DNA of 64,000 nt, from assembly GCF_900324485.2 (NCBI RefSeq), contig NC_046649.1, forward strand, positions 20,207,665-20,271,664. Direction: 5' to 3'. A program made the translations under genes and the position numbers. Below, in pieces: positions 49,193-62,000 of the stretch. The notes under the pieces were generated by a model. It had not been told where the DNA came from. It did no database searches and saw only the letters and a program-made list of their open reading frames with translations. Source of the stretch: Mastacembelus armatus. Lineage: Eukaryota; Chordata; Actinopteri; Synbranchiformes; Mastacembelidae. Numbering within the stretch: the first letter of the stretch is position 1; each line of letters opens with the position of its first letter.

Positions 49193-51747
49193 TCATTTTC
49201 CATTTTGTCCAGTGGAAACTGGTGTGCTTGAGGAGTCCACGTTTCTGATTAGCACATTGTCTTTACCCATTAATCGACTCTTTTTGTTTCCTATTTGGTC
49301 CAACGTGCTCTCGAAGAGCTTAGCCATGAAAGCAAAGCCGTTCCGCTTGATGTAAGACTTCCCAGCGAAGGTGTAGAGGATTGGATTGGCACAGCTGCTA
49401 ATGAAAGCCAGAGCCGAGGTCACCGCACGACTGGACTGAGAGATACGGTCCAACCTGCGGATAAACATTTTAAACAGAACTGACGGATGGGATAATTACT
49501 GAAAAGGCCCAAGGGGGCAAGAAGACCACGGGGTTCACCTGAAAAAATCCCTGAAAGACACCCAAAGCAACCACAGGGATGAGGGGCCTTTTGCACATCT
49601 GTGCCCATTGACCCATGTCTTATAAACTGCTCAGCAGTTTGTCTTACTTTTTGTGATACAGTATTTGCATTACAGAGAGGAAAAGTATGCACTACTGCAG
49701 TGTGCAGTCTAGCTTTAAAGATCAAGAGAAACATGAATGCCTGTGAGTTTTTAGTCTAATAAAGGTCTGAAAACAGTCAAGGGAATGAATCATTAGTTAT
49801 ATCAACCATAAAATAATGAGAATGTACATTAAGCCTGATGGATGCTCTCTACCCCATATTTGTTTGCTCACACAGGATTTGTCTCATTGTCGAAACGGAC
49901 ATCTTGCAAATCAGCAGTAAAATGATCAGTAATTAAAACTGCGATCTGCACACAGAAATAAACTAAATATTGATTTAGAGGTTGGTAAAAATGTTTTGTT
50001 ACTCACATTTCTTTTTTGAGTGAATGCTCTGGGTACCACTCAGCTGCCACCTGTGATAGAGCAAAACACTGTTCATTGAAAAGATCACATCATTGACCTA
50101 AAAGCAGGTTTCATGTGATAAATGAACACACACAGACACACCTGTATCATGTTGATGACGTGGTAGGGCAGCCAGAAAATGCCAAACATAACCACAATAG
50201 CCAAGATAAGTTTCTCGCTGCGAACCTTTCGGCGGAACTTGGTCTGTCTGAGGCGTCTCAGGATGAGGACGTAGCTGGTTATGATGACTGCATAAGGAAG
50301 AATGAAACCTGCCACTGTCTCCAGAGCATACTGAAACCTCACCTGCAACAGGAGCATAAAAGAGGAGTTATAGCAGCTTAGACCGACAGCCTGAAGCAGG
50401 AGCTGCTGGCAGCAAATTTCTATTGGAGTCAATGAGACTGAAACGTGACTCACCTGTTAAGTAAGGCTCCAATGGCAAAAACTACAATTCTTGTGGATTA
50501 TATGTCTTGATGAGACAAGATTTTTTTCTGGTCGGAAAAACAGGCTGTTCTCAGTTCTACCTGTTTACGTCACACGCTGTTAAAACTGGGAAAAACGCTG
50601 TGACATCCCTCACTTTAGACGTAAATTAATAAAAAACTATACAAGATATGACAACACGGAGCACAACCCTGACAGATGAAAGATATTGAAGCATTTTAAA
50701 ATTTGAACGGAGGATCTACCTGCATGTATGTCAGAGATATAGGCTCATGGAAATTGACCAGTTTCAATAAAGTCGGATCAAAGTCGAATGAATATAAAAT
50801 CACAGAGATAAGATACAAACAGCATAAGTAATAAGTCGCCACAATATGCTTAACAGAGTTGGAACCATGTTTCTAGCTGAGAAAAGGAAATATAATAATT
50901 AAAATAAGAAATAGTGAAGAGAACAAGAGTGTGATTGCTTTCAGCAGTCACACTAATAACCAGCTATCAGGGATTCAACAGGAGTTAAGATGCTCTTAAT
51001 TTAATTCCTTTTTCTTGCCGTTTTAATCGGGCGTTAGAAGTTCAGAGAGGTAGTTTTTGTACCTTTGGTTGGACCCAAGTGATTTAATGACACCACCCTG
51101 AGTAAAGGGCTGCGAAGCAAACAGGTAATCATCAGATAATAAAAAATAATAGTTGCAGCTGTACTTACACGTCGAGGTTGGGTGTGATTGGGCATACACA
51201 CCATGAAGGTGTTATTCATGTCATCTACACGTGTACTCAAGTCCCGAAACACCAGCGAGGGAAGAGAAATGACCATCACCAACACCCACATGCCAAAAAT
51301 GACCCTCCTCACAATCTTTCTGCTGGCCATGGAGGACACTCTCTGCGGCAACACCACGGCCACCAGCCTGTGCACACTCATCAGAGTGATCAGAAAGATG
51401 GAGGCGTACATGTTGGAGTTGCACAGGTAGAACAGGCCTTTACACATGACGGGACCAAAGATCCACGTCTGCTTGGCCAGGTAGATGATGAAGAAGATGG
51501 TGAGGGCCATGAGGAAACCATCTGCGCATGCCAGGTTGAGGATGAGGATGGTGGTGACTGAGCGTTGTCGGGTTCGTGCCAGGATGCTCCAGATGATGAA
51601 GAGGTTGCCAGGGACACCCAAGAGGAAGACCAAGCTCAGGATGAGGGCACCCAAGGCTGTGGAGAAGTCATTGCTGACTGGGGTTTCCTCCTCGAGGTCT
51701 GTGTCATTTAGACCGGCCAAAAGGGAAGAGGGATGAAGGTCTTTCAT
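49193..51747 (-). CDS. ltb4r: Leukotriene B4 receptor 1-like GPCR
   Basis: Four coding exons (51169-51747, 50142-50342, 50007-50050, 49193-49454) join in phase to 361 residues. An acceptor about 15 bases upstream of the ATG shows a noncoding 5' exon. Features: N-terminal NDT sequon; TM1 with GVPGN; TM2 NLACAD; MYASIFLITLMSVHRLVAV for TM3, where His replaces the Asp of the DRY motif (human BLT1 has SLDRSLAV); TM6 FGIFWLPYHVINM; TM7 SSCANPILYTF (NPxxY); and the BLT-type tail GFAFMAKLFE matching human GVGFVAKLLE. BLT receptors couple LTB4 to Gi signalling and leukocyte chemotaxis. Human LTB4R has an intronless coding region, whereas this gene is split after TM4. Adjacency to nfatc4 matches the human order. 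BLT1 versus another BLT-like teleost paralogue is not settled. Confidence 0.88.
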
Positions 51748-53950
51748 GCTAGTTATTCAGTCTTGACTCCTGTGGACAAGAGACACAGTTAGAACAGTTG
51801 ACAGTTTATTCAGTACCTTTATGTTACTCTGTCAATCTGCTGTTCATCTTTACTGTTAGAGCAACTTTCTGATATCACACACTCAAAAAATCTAATGTCA
51901 GGTTTTCAGTGTATATCAGTGGATGCAGCACCTGGTTTATATATTGTGCCAATGGGACGTTCTGAGCAGAGGAAAATGGTTTTTTGCACAAACATAAGTT
52001 ATATTTTTATTACACATAGAACAATTTAGTTTGAGTCAACAAAAATATATTCTGTATGTCACGTGTCAAGATTTTGTCTGGTCATATTGTTGTGATTGGA
52101 GAAGATGGTGATGTTCTGGAGAATACACGAGTGGACCAGTAAAAAAAAAAAAAAAAAAAATTAAATCGCTTTCTAATAATGCAGAACTAGAGGATGCCTG
52201 CCACCCTGACGCAGCTTCAAAAATATTCAAATCACACCTTGTACTGATCAGCACAGCTAAAACTCAGCTGCAGCATGCTAAAACACGTCAAACATTAGCG
52301 GGGGCTACGTCAAAGCAGAACAGTATTTCAACACAGTCATTGTCTTTTCAATGGAAAATTAATGCAGAGGAGTGCAGAGGCATTTAAGGAATATCACTGA
52401 ACTTTACACACTGTAAAGTGATCATATCACAATATGTGAGTGTGACTCATGTGAGAACATGACATCAAGCCCTTATTTCCTGGTTAAATCCACTAAAACC
52501 AACTATTTGTTTTCCTGGTTTGTAAACAAGGATAAACAAATTGATCCAAAGCCAGACTACATCACTAGTAAGAAATGCAACAGAAAGCTCAGTGTGAGCA
52601 TCACATCAGTGCTGTCAGGTGAAAACACTGTGCCAGAAATTCCTTTCCTTTTTTTAGAAGAAGAATAGATGAAAGTTTGAAATTAAACCAGGTGCCATAA
52701 TGGTTTTTCATTCAAGAGGTGATCATGCTATGTATCAGATCAGGAAAAATACAGACAAATCTGCGATAGATGTGCTACATAAACACATTGTTATTTTAGA
52801 AAAGTGCGCTAGGACGAAAAAAAAGATGTAACTTGTGTTTAAATGACAAACTCATTCAAAGACTGTAAAAGGAACTGATAGATAAAGAGTAGGTACTTAC
52901 AGTGGAAAGTACAACAAAATTAGGATTTCTGAGCAATTATTCAGGTACAAAATCAACTAATCAAATACTGCTGAAAATGCCTAAAAATCTCCCCAGCAGT
53001 GAAAATCACTTATTGCTGCCAGAAATGCAGTTAGTGGGTAAAATAAGAGGAACAGATTAGTCCACAAGTTTTAAATCATGAGTCAGATGGTTAGAATAAA
53101 TCCACTATGAGCAAGTAATCGTCAAGGAAAGTCAATTATTATTTTAAGATGTTAAAAGAATCAGAAAAATATTAGTAACAACTAACAGATAAGTTGAAGA
53201 AAAATATCAATAGGAAATCCAAAATCAGGGAATGACTGACCTTTCTGAGAAAAAAACAACTTCTCTGATGTGTTGGGCTCCTGTGCTCAGTCCATACTGA
53301 ACTAAAGCAGTCATGTTGCACAGGCTGTAACACGCTCTGGGTTGGCAGGGGGAGGCAGATGGGTGTGTTCTTCTTCAAAACTCTGACTACCTTCTTTCCT
53401 CAGTAATCCTCTCCATATATGAGCATCCTGTGCAATACATCGCAGGTCGATATCTCACACTGCGTGCATATGTTTCATAGGGAAAAATGTTTATTCTTCC
53501 TGAAAACATGTCTCAGTGTCCAAATGTTCATTTGTGTGTGCTGAGGTACGTTTCTCTTCCTACGTCAACTGTTACATAATGTGAAGGAACAGAGGGGTAT
53601 TGGTGATTCAGACGTTTGCACAAGCTCCCCAGCTGTGTCATGGATGCTGAGCACTCAAGCACAGACAGATACGTGCACACGCATTAAAACTTGCACGCAC
53701 TAGTTCATACAAGTCTCAGACTCTGACAGGAATGTTAGTTTCTTTGAGGAGGTAGAGAACTGAGGTGACCAAGTGAATGAGAAGGTTTTTCTAAACCTTC
53801 ATGCAAGACTCTGTTCAGTGGCTCATGGTTTCACACTTTAAAATGATAGTTACCTGTGACCTGTCACCGACTGAGCAGCTGAAATAGAGAAGCCGGAATC
53901 AACTATTTGTTAATCTTTTAATTAGATAATTTATCTCTTTAAAAATTAAG
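51748..53950. other. Upstream region of the ltb4r-like gene
   Basis: It contains the 5' UTR acceptor at about 51763 and, further right, the unplaced noncoding first exon and promoter. A run of 20 A at 52141-52160 is the only simple repeat of note. Open frames at 52459-52668 and 53172-53378 carry no recognisable motif and are not called. Confidence 0.4.
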
Positions 53951-53954
53951 AAAT

Positions 53955-55260
53955 TAAAGGTAGGCAAGGCAAGTTTCTTTATATAGCACAATTCATACAG
54001 AGTAATTCAAAGTGCTTTACAGAAATAAAAGACAAATATGCTGCGCTAAAAAGAAAAGTTTTTAGCTTGGACTTAAACATTGCCAGAGATGAGACCTGTC
54101 TAACATCACCAGGAAGACCATTCCAGATTTTAGCTGCATAAAACTGAAACGCTGCTTCTCCATGTTTAGTCCTGACTCTGGGCACGAGAAGGCCTGTCCC
54201 TGATGTTCTCAGAGTCCGAGATGGTTTATATGGCACCAACATGTCAAAGATGTACTGTGGTGCTGAGCCATGAGGAGACTTATACACAAGCAGTGCTGTT
54301 TAAAGTCTATTCTCTGAGCAACAGGAAGCCAGTGCAGAGATCTGAGAACAGGTGTAATGTGGTTGTACTTCCTGGTTCTAGTCAGAACCCAAGCAGAAGC
54401 GTTCTGAATGTGCTGTAGCTGCCTTACAGCTCTTTTTTAGAGCCCCATGAGCAGGCTGTTACAGTAATCTAACCTGCTGGAGATAAATGCATGGATGAGT
54501 CTTTCCAAGTCTGGCTGATTCTGGCAATGAACAGAGTGATATGTTCAATGCAGTGACACAGTGAATCGACTGGTCCATATTCACCTGCTGTGAGTGATGT
54601 ATAGATCTGAGTGTCATCTGCATAGTTATGGTAGGACACATTATTGCTGCATATTAACTCACCTAAAAGAAAAATGTAAAGATTCAACAAAAGGGGTCTC
54701 AAAGTGGACCCCTGTGGGACCCCACATGCCAGCACCATTTGGTTACTAATTTCAATGAAGTACTTCAAGAGAGGATTTAAACCATTTAAGGGCAGTACCA
54801 GAGATGCCTATCCAGTCCTCTAACCTTTGTAACAGGATCACATGATCCACTGTGTCAAACGCAGCACTCAGATCCAACAGTACTTAGACAGAGACTCTGC
54901 CCGCGTCGGTGTTCAGACAGCTGTCATTTGTCACCTTGATGATTGCAGTCTCAGTGCTGTGATGGGGCCTAAAACCTGACTGAAAATCATCAAAGCAGTA
55001 GTTTAACAGGAGAAAGTCAGTAATTTGTTGGTAAACAACTTTTTTAAGGATTTTGCCTAAAAACTGCAGGTTTGATATGGGCCGGTAGTTGTTCAGTACT
55101 GTGGCATCAAGACTGCTCTTCTTCAGGAGAGGCTTGATGACAGTAATTTTCAAGGCCCCTGGAAATGTTCCAGACCACAAGTTATTAACTAACTGAGTGA
55201 GTTGTGGTAACAAACTGCTTTGTACTGATTTTAGAAATCTAGTGGGTAGCATTAAATATA
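53955..55260 (-). mobile_element. 5'-truncated LINE of the L2/CR1 group
   Basis: The minus strand encodes the C-terminal part of a reverse transcriptase in several frames: NNYRPISNLQFLGKIL and FQSGFRPHHSTETAI (about 55252-54884), [38 protein letters not shown], the catalytic YADDTQIY (about 54630), SRLDYCNSLLMGL, LHWLPVAQRIDFK, and KIWNGLPGDVR plus FKSKLKTFLF near the end. These are L2/CR1-type blocks. The left end, a GGCAAGGCAAGTTT-type 3' terminus at about 53965, is intact. The right end stops inside the RT domain, so the 5' part, with the apurinic endonuclease, is missing. At least three frame changes and one in-frame stop break the frame. L2, Rex1 and related families cannot be separated here. 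Confidence 0.85.
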
Positions 55261-56391
55261 CAATAGTCTTTACACAGGAAACCTCAGTTACCGTATCTTG
55301 AAACTAAAGGAAAAGAAGTGCTGGAGTTGTAGTACATGCAGGCACAATACAAGAGATCATCTGTAGAAATGGAAAGTTTGTTTGGAGGGTGAAAATGCAG
55401 AGCTGAATTGCTAGTAAAGTGTGGTTGTGATGTGATGAGTGCAGCTCAGGAAGAATTGCTGACTGTGGAGCTTATACGACGAAAAGGAAACAAGAAAAGA
55501 TCCCTGAGGACATGTCGCCATCAAGTGGTAAAAGGCAGAACAGTTTTAATAGAATTGCCCCTCAGCAACCAGCTCAGCTTTCACAGCCTGAGGACACGGA
55601 TCACTGTTTGTCCCCCCTGAGGCCTAGTCACTGAGCCCTCACAGGCTTAATTGACACCACCTGGTAAATGACTGAGTGAGGAAGACAGAAGAAACGGGAC
55701 AGCATTTTGCCATTTATTACGTAACTTTGATGACATCAAAACATGCTCCTTACTATTGTGACTTTGGACATTTTTTACTTTAAATTTTGCCCTTTTTATT
55801 CAAGGCTGAGAGACTTAAGGGGCCGACTGCCTGATTTGAACATGCTCAGTGTTCTTGTCTTGAGAAGTAATTTTAAAATCGTCATTTTACTCGTTTTTGT
55901 GGCAAAACACTAACATGAAGCACAAACTCAAAGCAATGGTTAATGATTAAACAATATAGTACATGTCTGCATTACTCTGATTTTTGTGTAAGAGCCTTGT
56001 TAATGTATAGTTTTTATGTAAATATAAACTTACCAGCTCACTTGATATACTAGGCTGAACAGCCATGTTTATTTACCTTTTCATGCTTCCAGGCTTCCCC
56101 TGGGAACCCCGTGTTTCACGTCACATCACTATGAACTGTGAGTAATACCCTGAGGCAAAGTCTACAGAAAGTCTGCATGTGGGGCTCAAAATGGCTGCAT
56201 GAGAACCCTCATGAACATTGGCCTCACAGATTAACGCACCTCAAAGTCCATGAGTCTGTAAGTGTGGACATTGGGATTGGGTCCTAGTGTCGTCAGCCAG
56301 CTGTTGTTTTGCCAGGATATTTCTGAAGTGCCTTTTGTTCAAAGTATGGTCCAACCATATCTGAAGGCAAAAGTGGCCACTTGTTCCAAAT
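55261..56391. other. Intergenic region, nothing recognised
   Basis: No coding, RNA or clear repeat signal is visible between the LINE and the SINE, apart from short open frames without motif or splice context. Confidence 0.4.
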
Positions 56392-56752
56392 GGGCACCAC
56401 GTTGGTTTAGTGGTTATCAGTGTTGCCTCACAGCAAGAAGGTTCCTGGTTTGAAACCCATCAGGGGCCTTTCTGTGTGGAGTCTGCATGTTCTCCCTGTG
56501 CTTGTGTGGGTTTTCTCCAGGTACTCTGGTTTCCTCCCACAGTCCAAAAACATGTTTGTCAGGTTGACTGGTGACTCTAAATTGCCCATAGGAGTGAGTG
56601 TGAGTGTGTGAGGTTGTTTGTCTCTATGTGGCCCTGTGATGGACTAGATGGACCTGTCCAGGGTGGACCCCTGCCTTTCACCCAAAGAGAGCTGGGATAG
56701 GCTCCAGCAGATCCCTGTGACCCTGGTTAGGAATAGATAATGGATGGATGGA
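56392..56752 (+). mobile_element. tRNA-derived SINE with target-site duplication
   Basis: The head holds pol III promoter boxes: an A-box-like TGGTTTAGTGG (from 56402) and a B-box-like GGTTTGAAACCC (about 56447-56458). A tRNA-unrelated body follows (GTGGAGTCTGCATGTTCTCC, CTCCCACAGTCCAAAAACATG) and a GGATGGATGGATG tail. The ten bases TGTTCCAAAT flank the element exactly on both sides (56382-56391 and 56753-56762), so the insertion is full length and fairly young. This is a widespread teleost SINE; I do not give a family name. Confidence 0.85.
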
Positions 56753-56762
56753 TGTTCCAAAT

Positions 56763-58301
56763 AGTCACAATCAAAGGAAAGCCAAAAGAGTTTAAAAAAC
56801 AACTTGAAATCTGGTTTGATTTAGTTTATTCACTAATACACAACAATTTGAAAACTTGTGTTACAATCCCATAGTGCCAATTTGAGCTTTAGTGATAGTG
56901 GTGATGAAGGGTGGATCAAGTGTTCAGGCCTTAAAAAGTCTTGCGGCGGCCCTGCTGGTAGCACTTTTTCCTCCAACATCTTGAGATCAGTCCAGGATCC
57001 AAGGCCTGCCCACATAACCCCAAGAGGATGACAGGGAGAGTGAAACAAGCCCCCTGTTACACACCAGCATAACATACGCCTAATGATGGTGAGAACCAGA
57101 GGACGAAAAAGGAGGACAGAGGGGACAGACAGAGAGAAGGGGAGGAGGAGTAATAAGGAGCTGGGCTGAGGCGGAGAGAGCCAGAGAGAGTGTGTTTATT
57201 TAAGTTTTTCGTCTCCTGACTCAGACAGAGAGCAGACTACAGAGGATAATGAGAAACAGACCTTTGGTGGGGAGGAAGGAGGGAGGGACGAGAGACTCAA
57301 GAAGGAGGAACGAGGAGGAGTTGGTGGGGCGAAGAGAGGAAGGAGGATTGGGGTAAAAAAAAAAAAAGAAAAAAGAAGAAAGGGGGAGGAGAGGGAAGAG
57401 TGACAGCCAAAAAAGGGGCTGTCGTGTTCTTCATCGCCACAGGAAATAAGGCCTCTTATGAGCACTTACTGACAGTTTACGTCACAGCTGTGCAGCCGGC
57501 CTACAGTGGCAGGTTTTGGAGACACTGAGCTGTTTGCAGGAGTCCTGCTCATGATTGGAATAATAATCATAATGTTTTGAGCTTAAATGTGTGAAACGGT
57601 TATTGATGATGAAGATGACATTGAGGTAAACCTCAGTCCAGTGGGAAAACACCAGGAAAGGGATGTTTGGATTATAAGAAATCAGATGTAATTAGTGACG
57701 AACAGCCGGATTTGAAGGGCACTGGTTTATTGAGTAAATGTGAAGTGAGTTTGACTAGAAGAGTGAGTGAGGACGGGGGAGAGGAGGGAGGCTGGAGGTT
57801 GGGCAGGGGGGATTCATGACTGACAGGCAAAAGGTCCTATGGGGAATGAGCAACGGACCAACTGGAGCTGGGAAATCCACCCAAAGGCAATTAAGGGTAA
57901 AGGACGACAAAAATATTTGATAAACTTTTTTCTCTCTCTGTGTCTTGAACGGGGAGGAAGAAGGAGAAGCTGTGGCCTGCTGATAGCGATGGAGTTAGAA
58001 TGAAAGACCCGACTCTATCTGGGAAATATGTTTCGGTGAAATATCCCGAGCGGAGATTTGATTTGGACATCAAGTACGAAAAGCCTCCTGAGAAGTAACA
58101 CAGTGGAAAAGTTGCAACAAAGTCTTCCAAGGGGAGGAATATTTGCGCAATGCCTCGCATATAGGAGAAAGCCGAAAGTTGTGGGAATATCTCAGGAAAA
58201 CTTTGTTCTGAGGCGCACACAGGACGTCAAAGTCTCCGTATCCGACGCAGGGAGATCAGATTGTATCACTGTCTGTATCCTGTCCTTGGTGCCAGAGGGC
58301 G
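56763..58301. promoter_or_regulatory. Upstream and 5' UTR region of nfatc4
   Basis: No other gene fits. A long purine-rich strip (57075-57400, GA and GGAGGA runs) and a G-rich tract at about 57775-57812 precede the start codon at 58302. The last 300 bases are the likely 5' UTR. Nothing pins the transcription start. Confidence 0.4.
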
Positions 58302-58596
58302 ATGGGGGCCGCGCCGGGCTCGGGATGGGAGGAGGGCGAGTTCGAGTTCAAGTTGGTGTTTGAGGAGGACCCGCCGCAGCGGCAGAGCCAGAGGCCATCC
58401 CCGGTGCGCACAGCCGAAAACGAGAGCTCCGTACCCGGGGAGGAAAGCGAGGGCACCCTGCTGCACCTGGACTCCTCCAGCAGCAGCAGCCTGGGTTAGA
58501 GCCGTTTTTTGTGTAGCTGATTGTGTCAAAGTGAAGCGACACTCTAGAAAGAGGAGGTCTGAGTGGCCTGACAGTGTCACCCACCAGTATGTGAGT

Positions 58597-58653
<57 letters not shown>

Positions 58654-58996
58654 CGCGCGCGCGTGTGTGCATGTGCTGCAGTGAGGGCCTTCATCTGTAA
58701 GCCTGCGCTTATGGCCTGTGTGTGCGTGTCTGTTTCTGTAAGCACGAATATTTTTGTTGTGTTTATTCTGTGTGTGGTATGCATCCTCTGTATTCCTGTT
58801 TAGTGCATGTGCGTGTGTGCATTTGTGTGTTTGTGCATGTGTGCGTGCAGCCCCAGACTCAATGTGTTTCTAATCAGCTGTGCGTGTGAGTAGAGTTAAC
58901 AGCTGCCATCTGGGAAGGAACCTCAACCTCTGTGTACTGAACAGGCACCACATACACACCTCCCTCCCTCTGTCAGTCTCCCCGATTTCTCATTGC

Positions 58997-59041
<45 letters not shown>

Positions 59042-62000
59042 CATATCCTCACATCCACCCTCTGTTTGTTTCCCTCCCACACTGGCATACAGTTATATTA
59101 CCACACCCAAGGCATGAAAGTAAACTGCAGGAGAAACGCAGAGCAGCTCTTATTCTTAGGTGGTCACCAGTGACCATTTCAACCAAACAGTCATTTAACT
59201 TTCAGATGCTTAAAGAAGTACAAAGTAGAACTGTACTGATCTTTTTTCCTGATACCTGAACTCGTTTATGTGCTGACACGAACGTTTGAAATTGGCAAAT
59301 CTGACTGCATGGATCTCAACCAAATCGTTTTTATTTACGTGAGAGCAGAGATTGGCTTCAACAAACTCAACAGCAAACTTTGAATTGTATTTAGAGTGGA
59401 TTCAGTAATGGCATGGCTGATATCTGATTGTTTAAACTGATAGATTATACAGTAATTCAAGGGACAAAGATGACACAGAAAGCTGAGCAAATAAACAACA
59501 TTGTGTTTAGCTGAAATGTTTCCCAGTCAGATTTATCCTGTGACATCTGTGTCACCTGACCCACTCATGAAAATATCACTTTCAATCAAACCCTCAGAAT
59601 AATTCATTATTTTAGCTCTGTTGATCTTTAAAGAAGGTAGTAAACTGCCTTCACTAACTTTCAGATAAAGTTTGGTAGTAATCAACTGCTGGTTTGCATA
59701 TTTAAGCCTGAAGAGATTTTCAATTGGATCTACAATTGAATTTCTCCATTTCACGATATGTGAGATGACTGAAATATTTTCAGATTTTGCATGCTTTGGA
59801 GTAGTGAACCACACTTTTATTCTCTTCCATTTGTCACCAAATCATTTAAGACCCAGGATGCAGAATAACTGTGTACACATTTTTCACCAAAAATGGCCTG
59901 AACAAAAACATCCAAATAATGTTCGAATTCACAATTAATTAAGAGAAAAAGACAAGGTTTGGAGAAAGGTCTGAAAAAATATAGAGCTTTGTGCAGCAGA
60001 AATGTCTTTTCTGCTTTGCTAATCTGTTAGTCATCTCACAGCTCCTCAGATTCATCATTCGATCCCTTGTGAGGCTTCTGGCCTCCAAGTTAGGAAGCTC
60101 CAATTATCGCTGTTTGTGAGACGTTCAGCTCAGGTCACAGGATAAATTATTACCCTAATTTAAACATGGTAGGCGATCGATGAAACTTCCTAAAATGACT
60201 GCGCTCAGTAAGAGGGTTTTAGAGGTAATAAGGTCCTCTGCTGCTCTGTACACAAACATACAAACAAACTGTTTATGAACAAAGATCCTAAACCCATTGT
60301 TTTAGGACTCACCACCAACTTAGTGTGGACATTTATACTGAGTGTTTACTCATAACCAGCATCCAAAACAATGGCTGAAACTGGCATTTCATGGCTATGG
60401 AGCTGGGAAACTTTTTTGAGGGTTATTTCAGAGCATACAGTAAAATATTACAGTATGTCTAATCTGTTAGACTGTAGCTTTTATTGTGATAGGTAGGTTC
60501 TTGTGGCTCAGAAACTCCTCTGCTGGTCTGCACACAAACATCTAAATCATTGTTTCATGTGAAAAATCCACCAGGAGGAGAGCACAGCAGCTTTAATCAC
60601 TTGGAAATATTTTTGTTGCCAGGAAACATTTGAAGGGATTTTTCACCCCAAGCCTTAATTTGTTGGCAGTTGCTGTTGTGTATCAGCATTGCCCAAAAGT
60701 TGCCTGTATGGCCCATTGCCACTGCAGCGCAAACCGATCAGTTGGAGCCTTGCTCATTAGAGAGTAACCACCGTTTGGCTCCATCCTTTAGAAATGTTGC
60801 GGTGAAGGATGTGGGCTTGAGGCATCTTGTCCCTCAGTGGATGGTTCTGCTGAGAATTTCCAGATTTTAGAAAAGAAAATATAGAAAACGCCCAAATCAG
60901 CTTCAAGACTGTCAGGATTAGCAGCAGAGTTGAGTTTGTGACTTGTAGCGGTGTAAGATTTGGGTCATTGAGCCAAAAATAAACTTCATGATTTGTTTAG
61001 AAATCCCACTTCACTCTTTACTACACAGTTTGTGACATGAAAACATGCATTGAAACAGCTCTTCACACTCAGAGTAGAGTTTTTAAAAGTGCTGCAGAAC
61101 ATTTAGCAAATTGTTACCATATGACAGATTATGTGATATAAAACAAAAATCCTGTTTGCTTTAATATTAGTCAAGTTTATTATATGTGAGTATTTTGTAA
61201 AATCTGTGTTGTTTCTGAGCAGATTTTAAAACATCACTGAATAAAATGTTCCGTCTTGCTATAAAGACATATTTATTCTTTTTCGATCAAATAAATTGCC
61301 ATCTAAAAATGAAGTCCAAAGTATAAACGCAATGTTCACATCAATCAATGAAAGTGTGATTGAACATTTAAAGAACAACCATTTATTCTCTTTTTGCTAA
61401 GAGTTGGATGAAGCTGTTCACTGCAGAGAGAATTTTTTTTTTTTTTTTTTTGTGTACCAACTTTCAAAGCAACTTACAAAGTGCTTCACTGTAAAAACCT
61501 GAGGGAAAGCTCCAGCTGTATTCATTTTCCATATGGCAACAATTCCAGTGGAGCAAAGGAAGCTTGATGTGATGGTGCAGGCATGTTCATGGTAAAAAAA
61601 AAAAGAATCTTTACCTACCACAAATTGTGTTGACAGCATTTTGATTTTGATTGCCAGATGTAAAAGAACAGATTTTCAGAGCTAGCTGACATTGTGATTA
61701 ATAAGAGGTCACATGACCCACAAAAAGCACGTGATATAAAAAAAAAGTGTGTTTGAACACAAGGTTTTTTTTTGTTGTTTTTTTTGTTTTTTTTTTTTGA
61801 AAAAGCAGCTGGTAAATAAACAATTTCCACATGGAAGTGAAAGTAAATTGTATGTAAACTGCTCATTAGCAGCTGCTGATTATCAGCAGACTAAATTTTG
61901 GCCAAAATTTTGGTGCAACACCATGTTCGAAGTAAATGTTCATTCAGTCTTTACAGGTCTGTTAATTATCTCAGTTACAGACAACCACCTCGCTGCCAAT

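Noticed and set aside
51178-51736. Plus-strand frames opposite the receptor exon
   Set aside because: Antisense shadows of ltb4r exon 1; His/Asp-rich runs are complements of codons for hydrophobic helices.
59533-59938. Overlapping open frames on both strands in nfatc4 intron 1
   Set aside because: Neither encodes a known domain and both lack splice signals; chance frames in AT-rich DNA.
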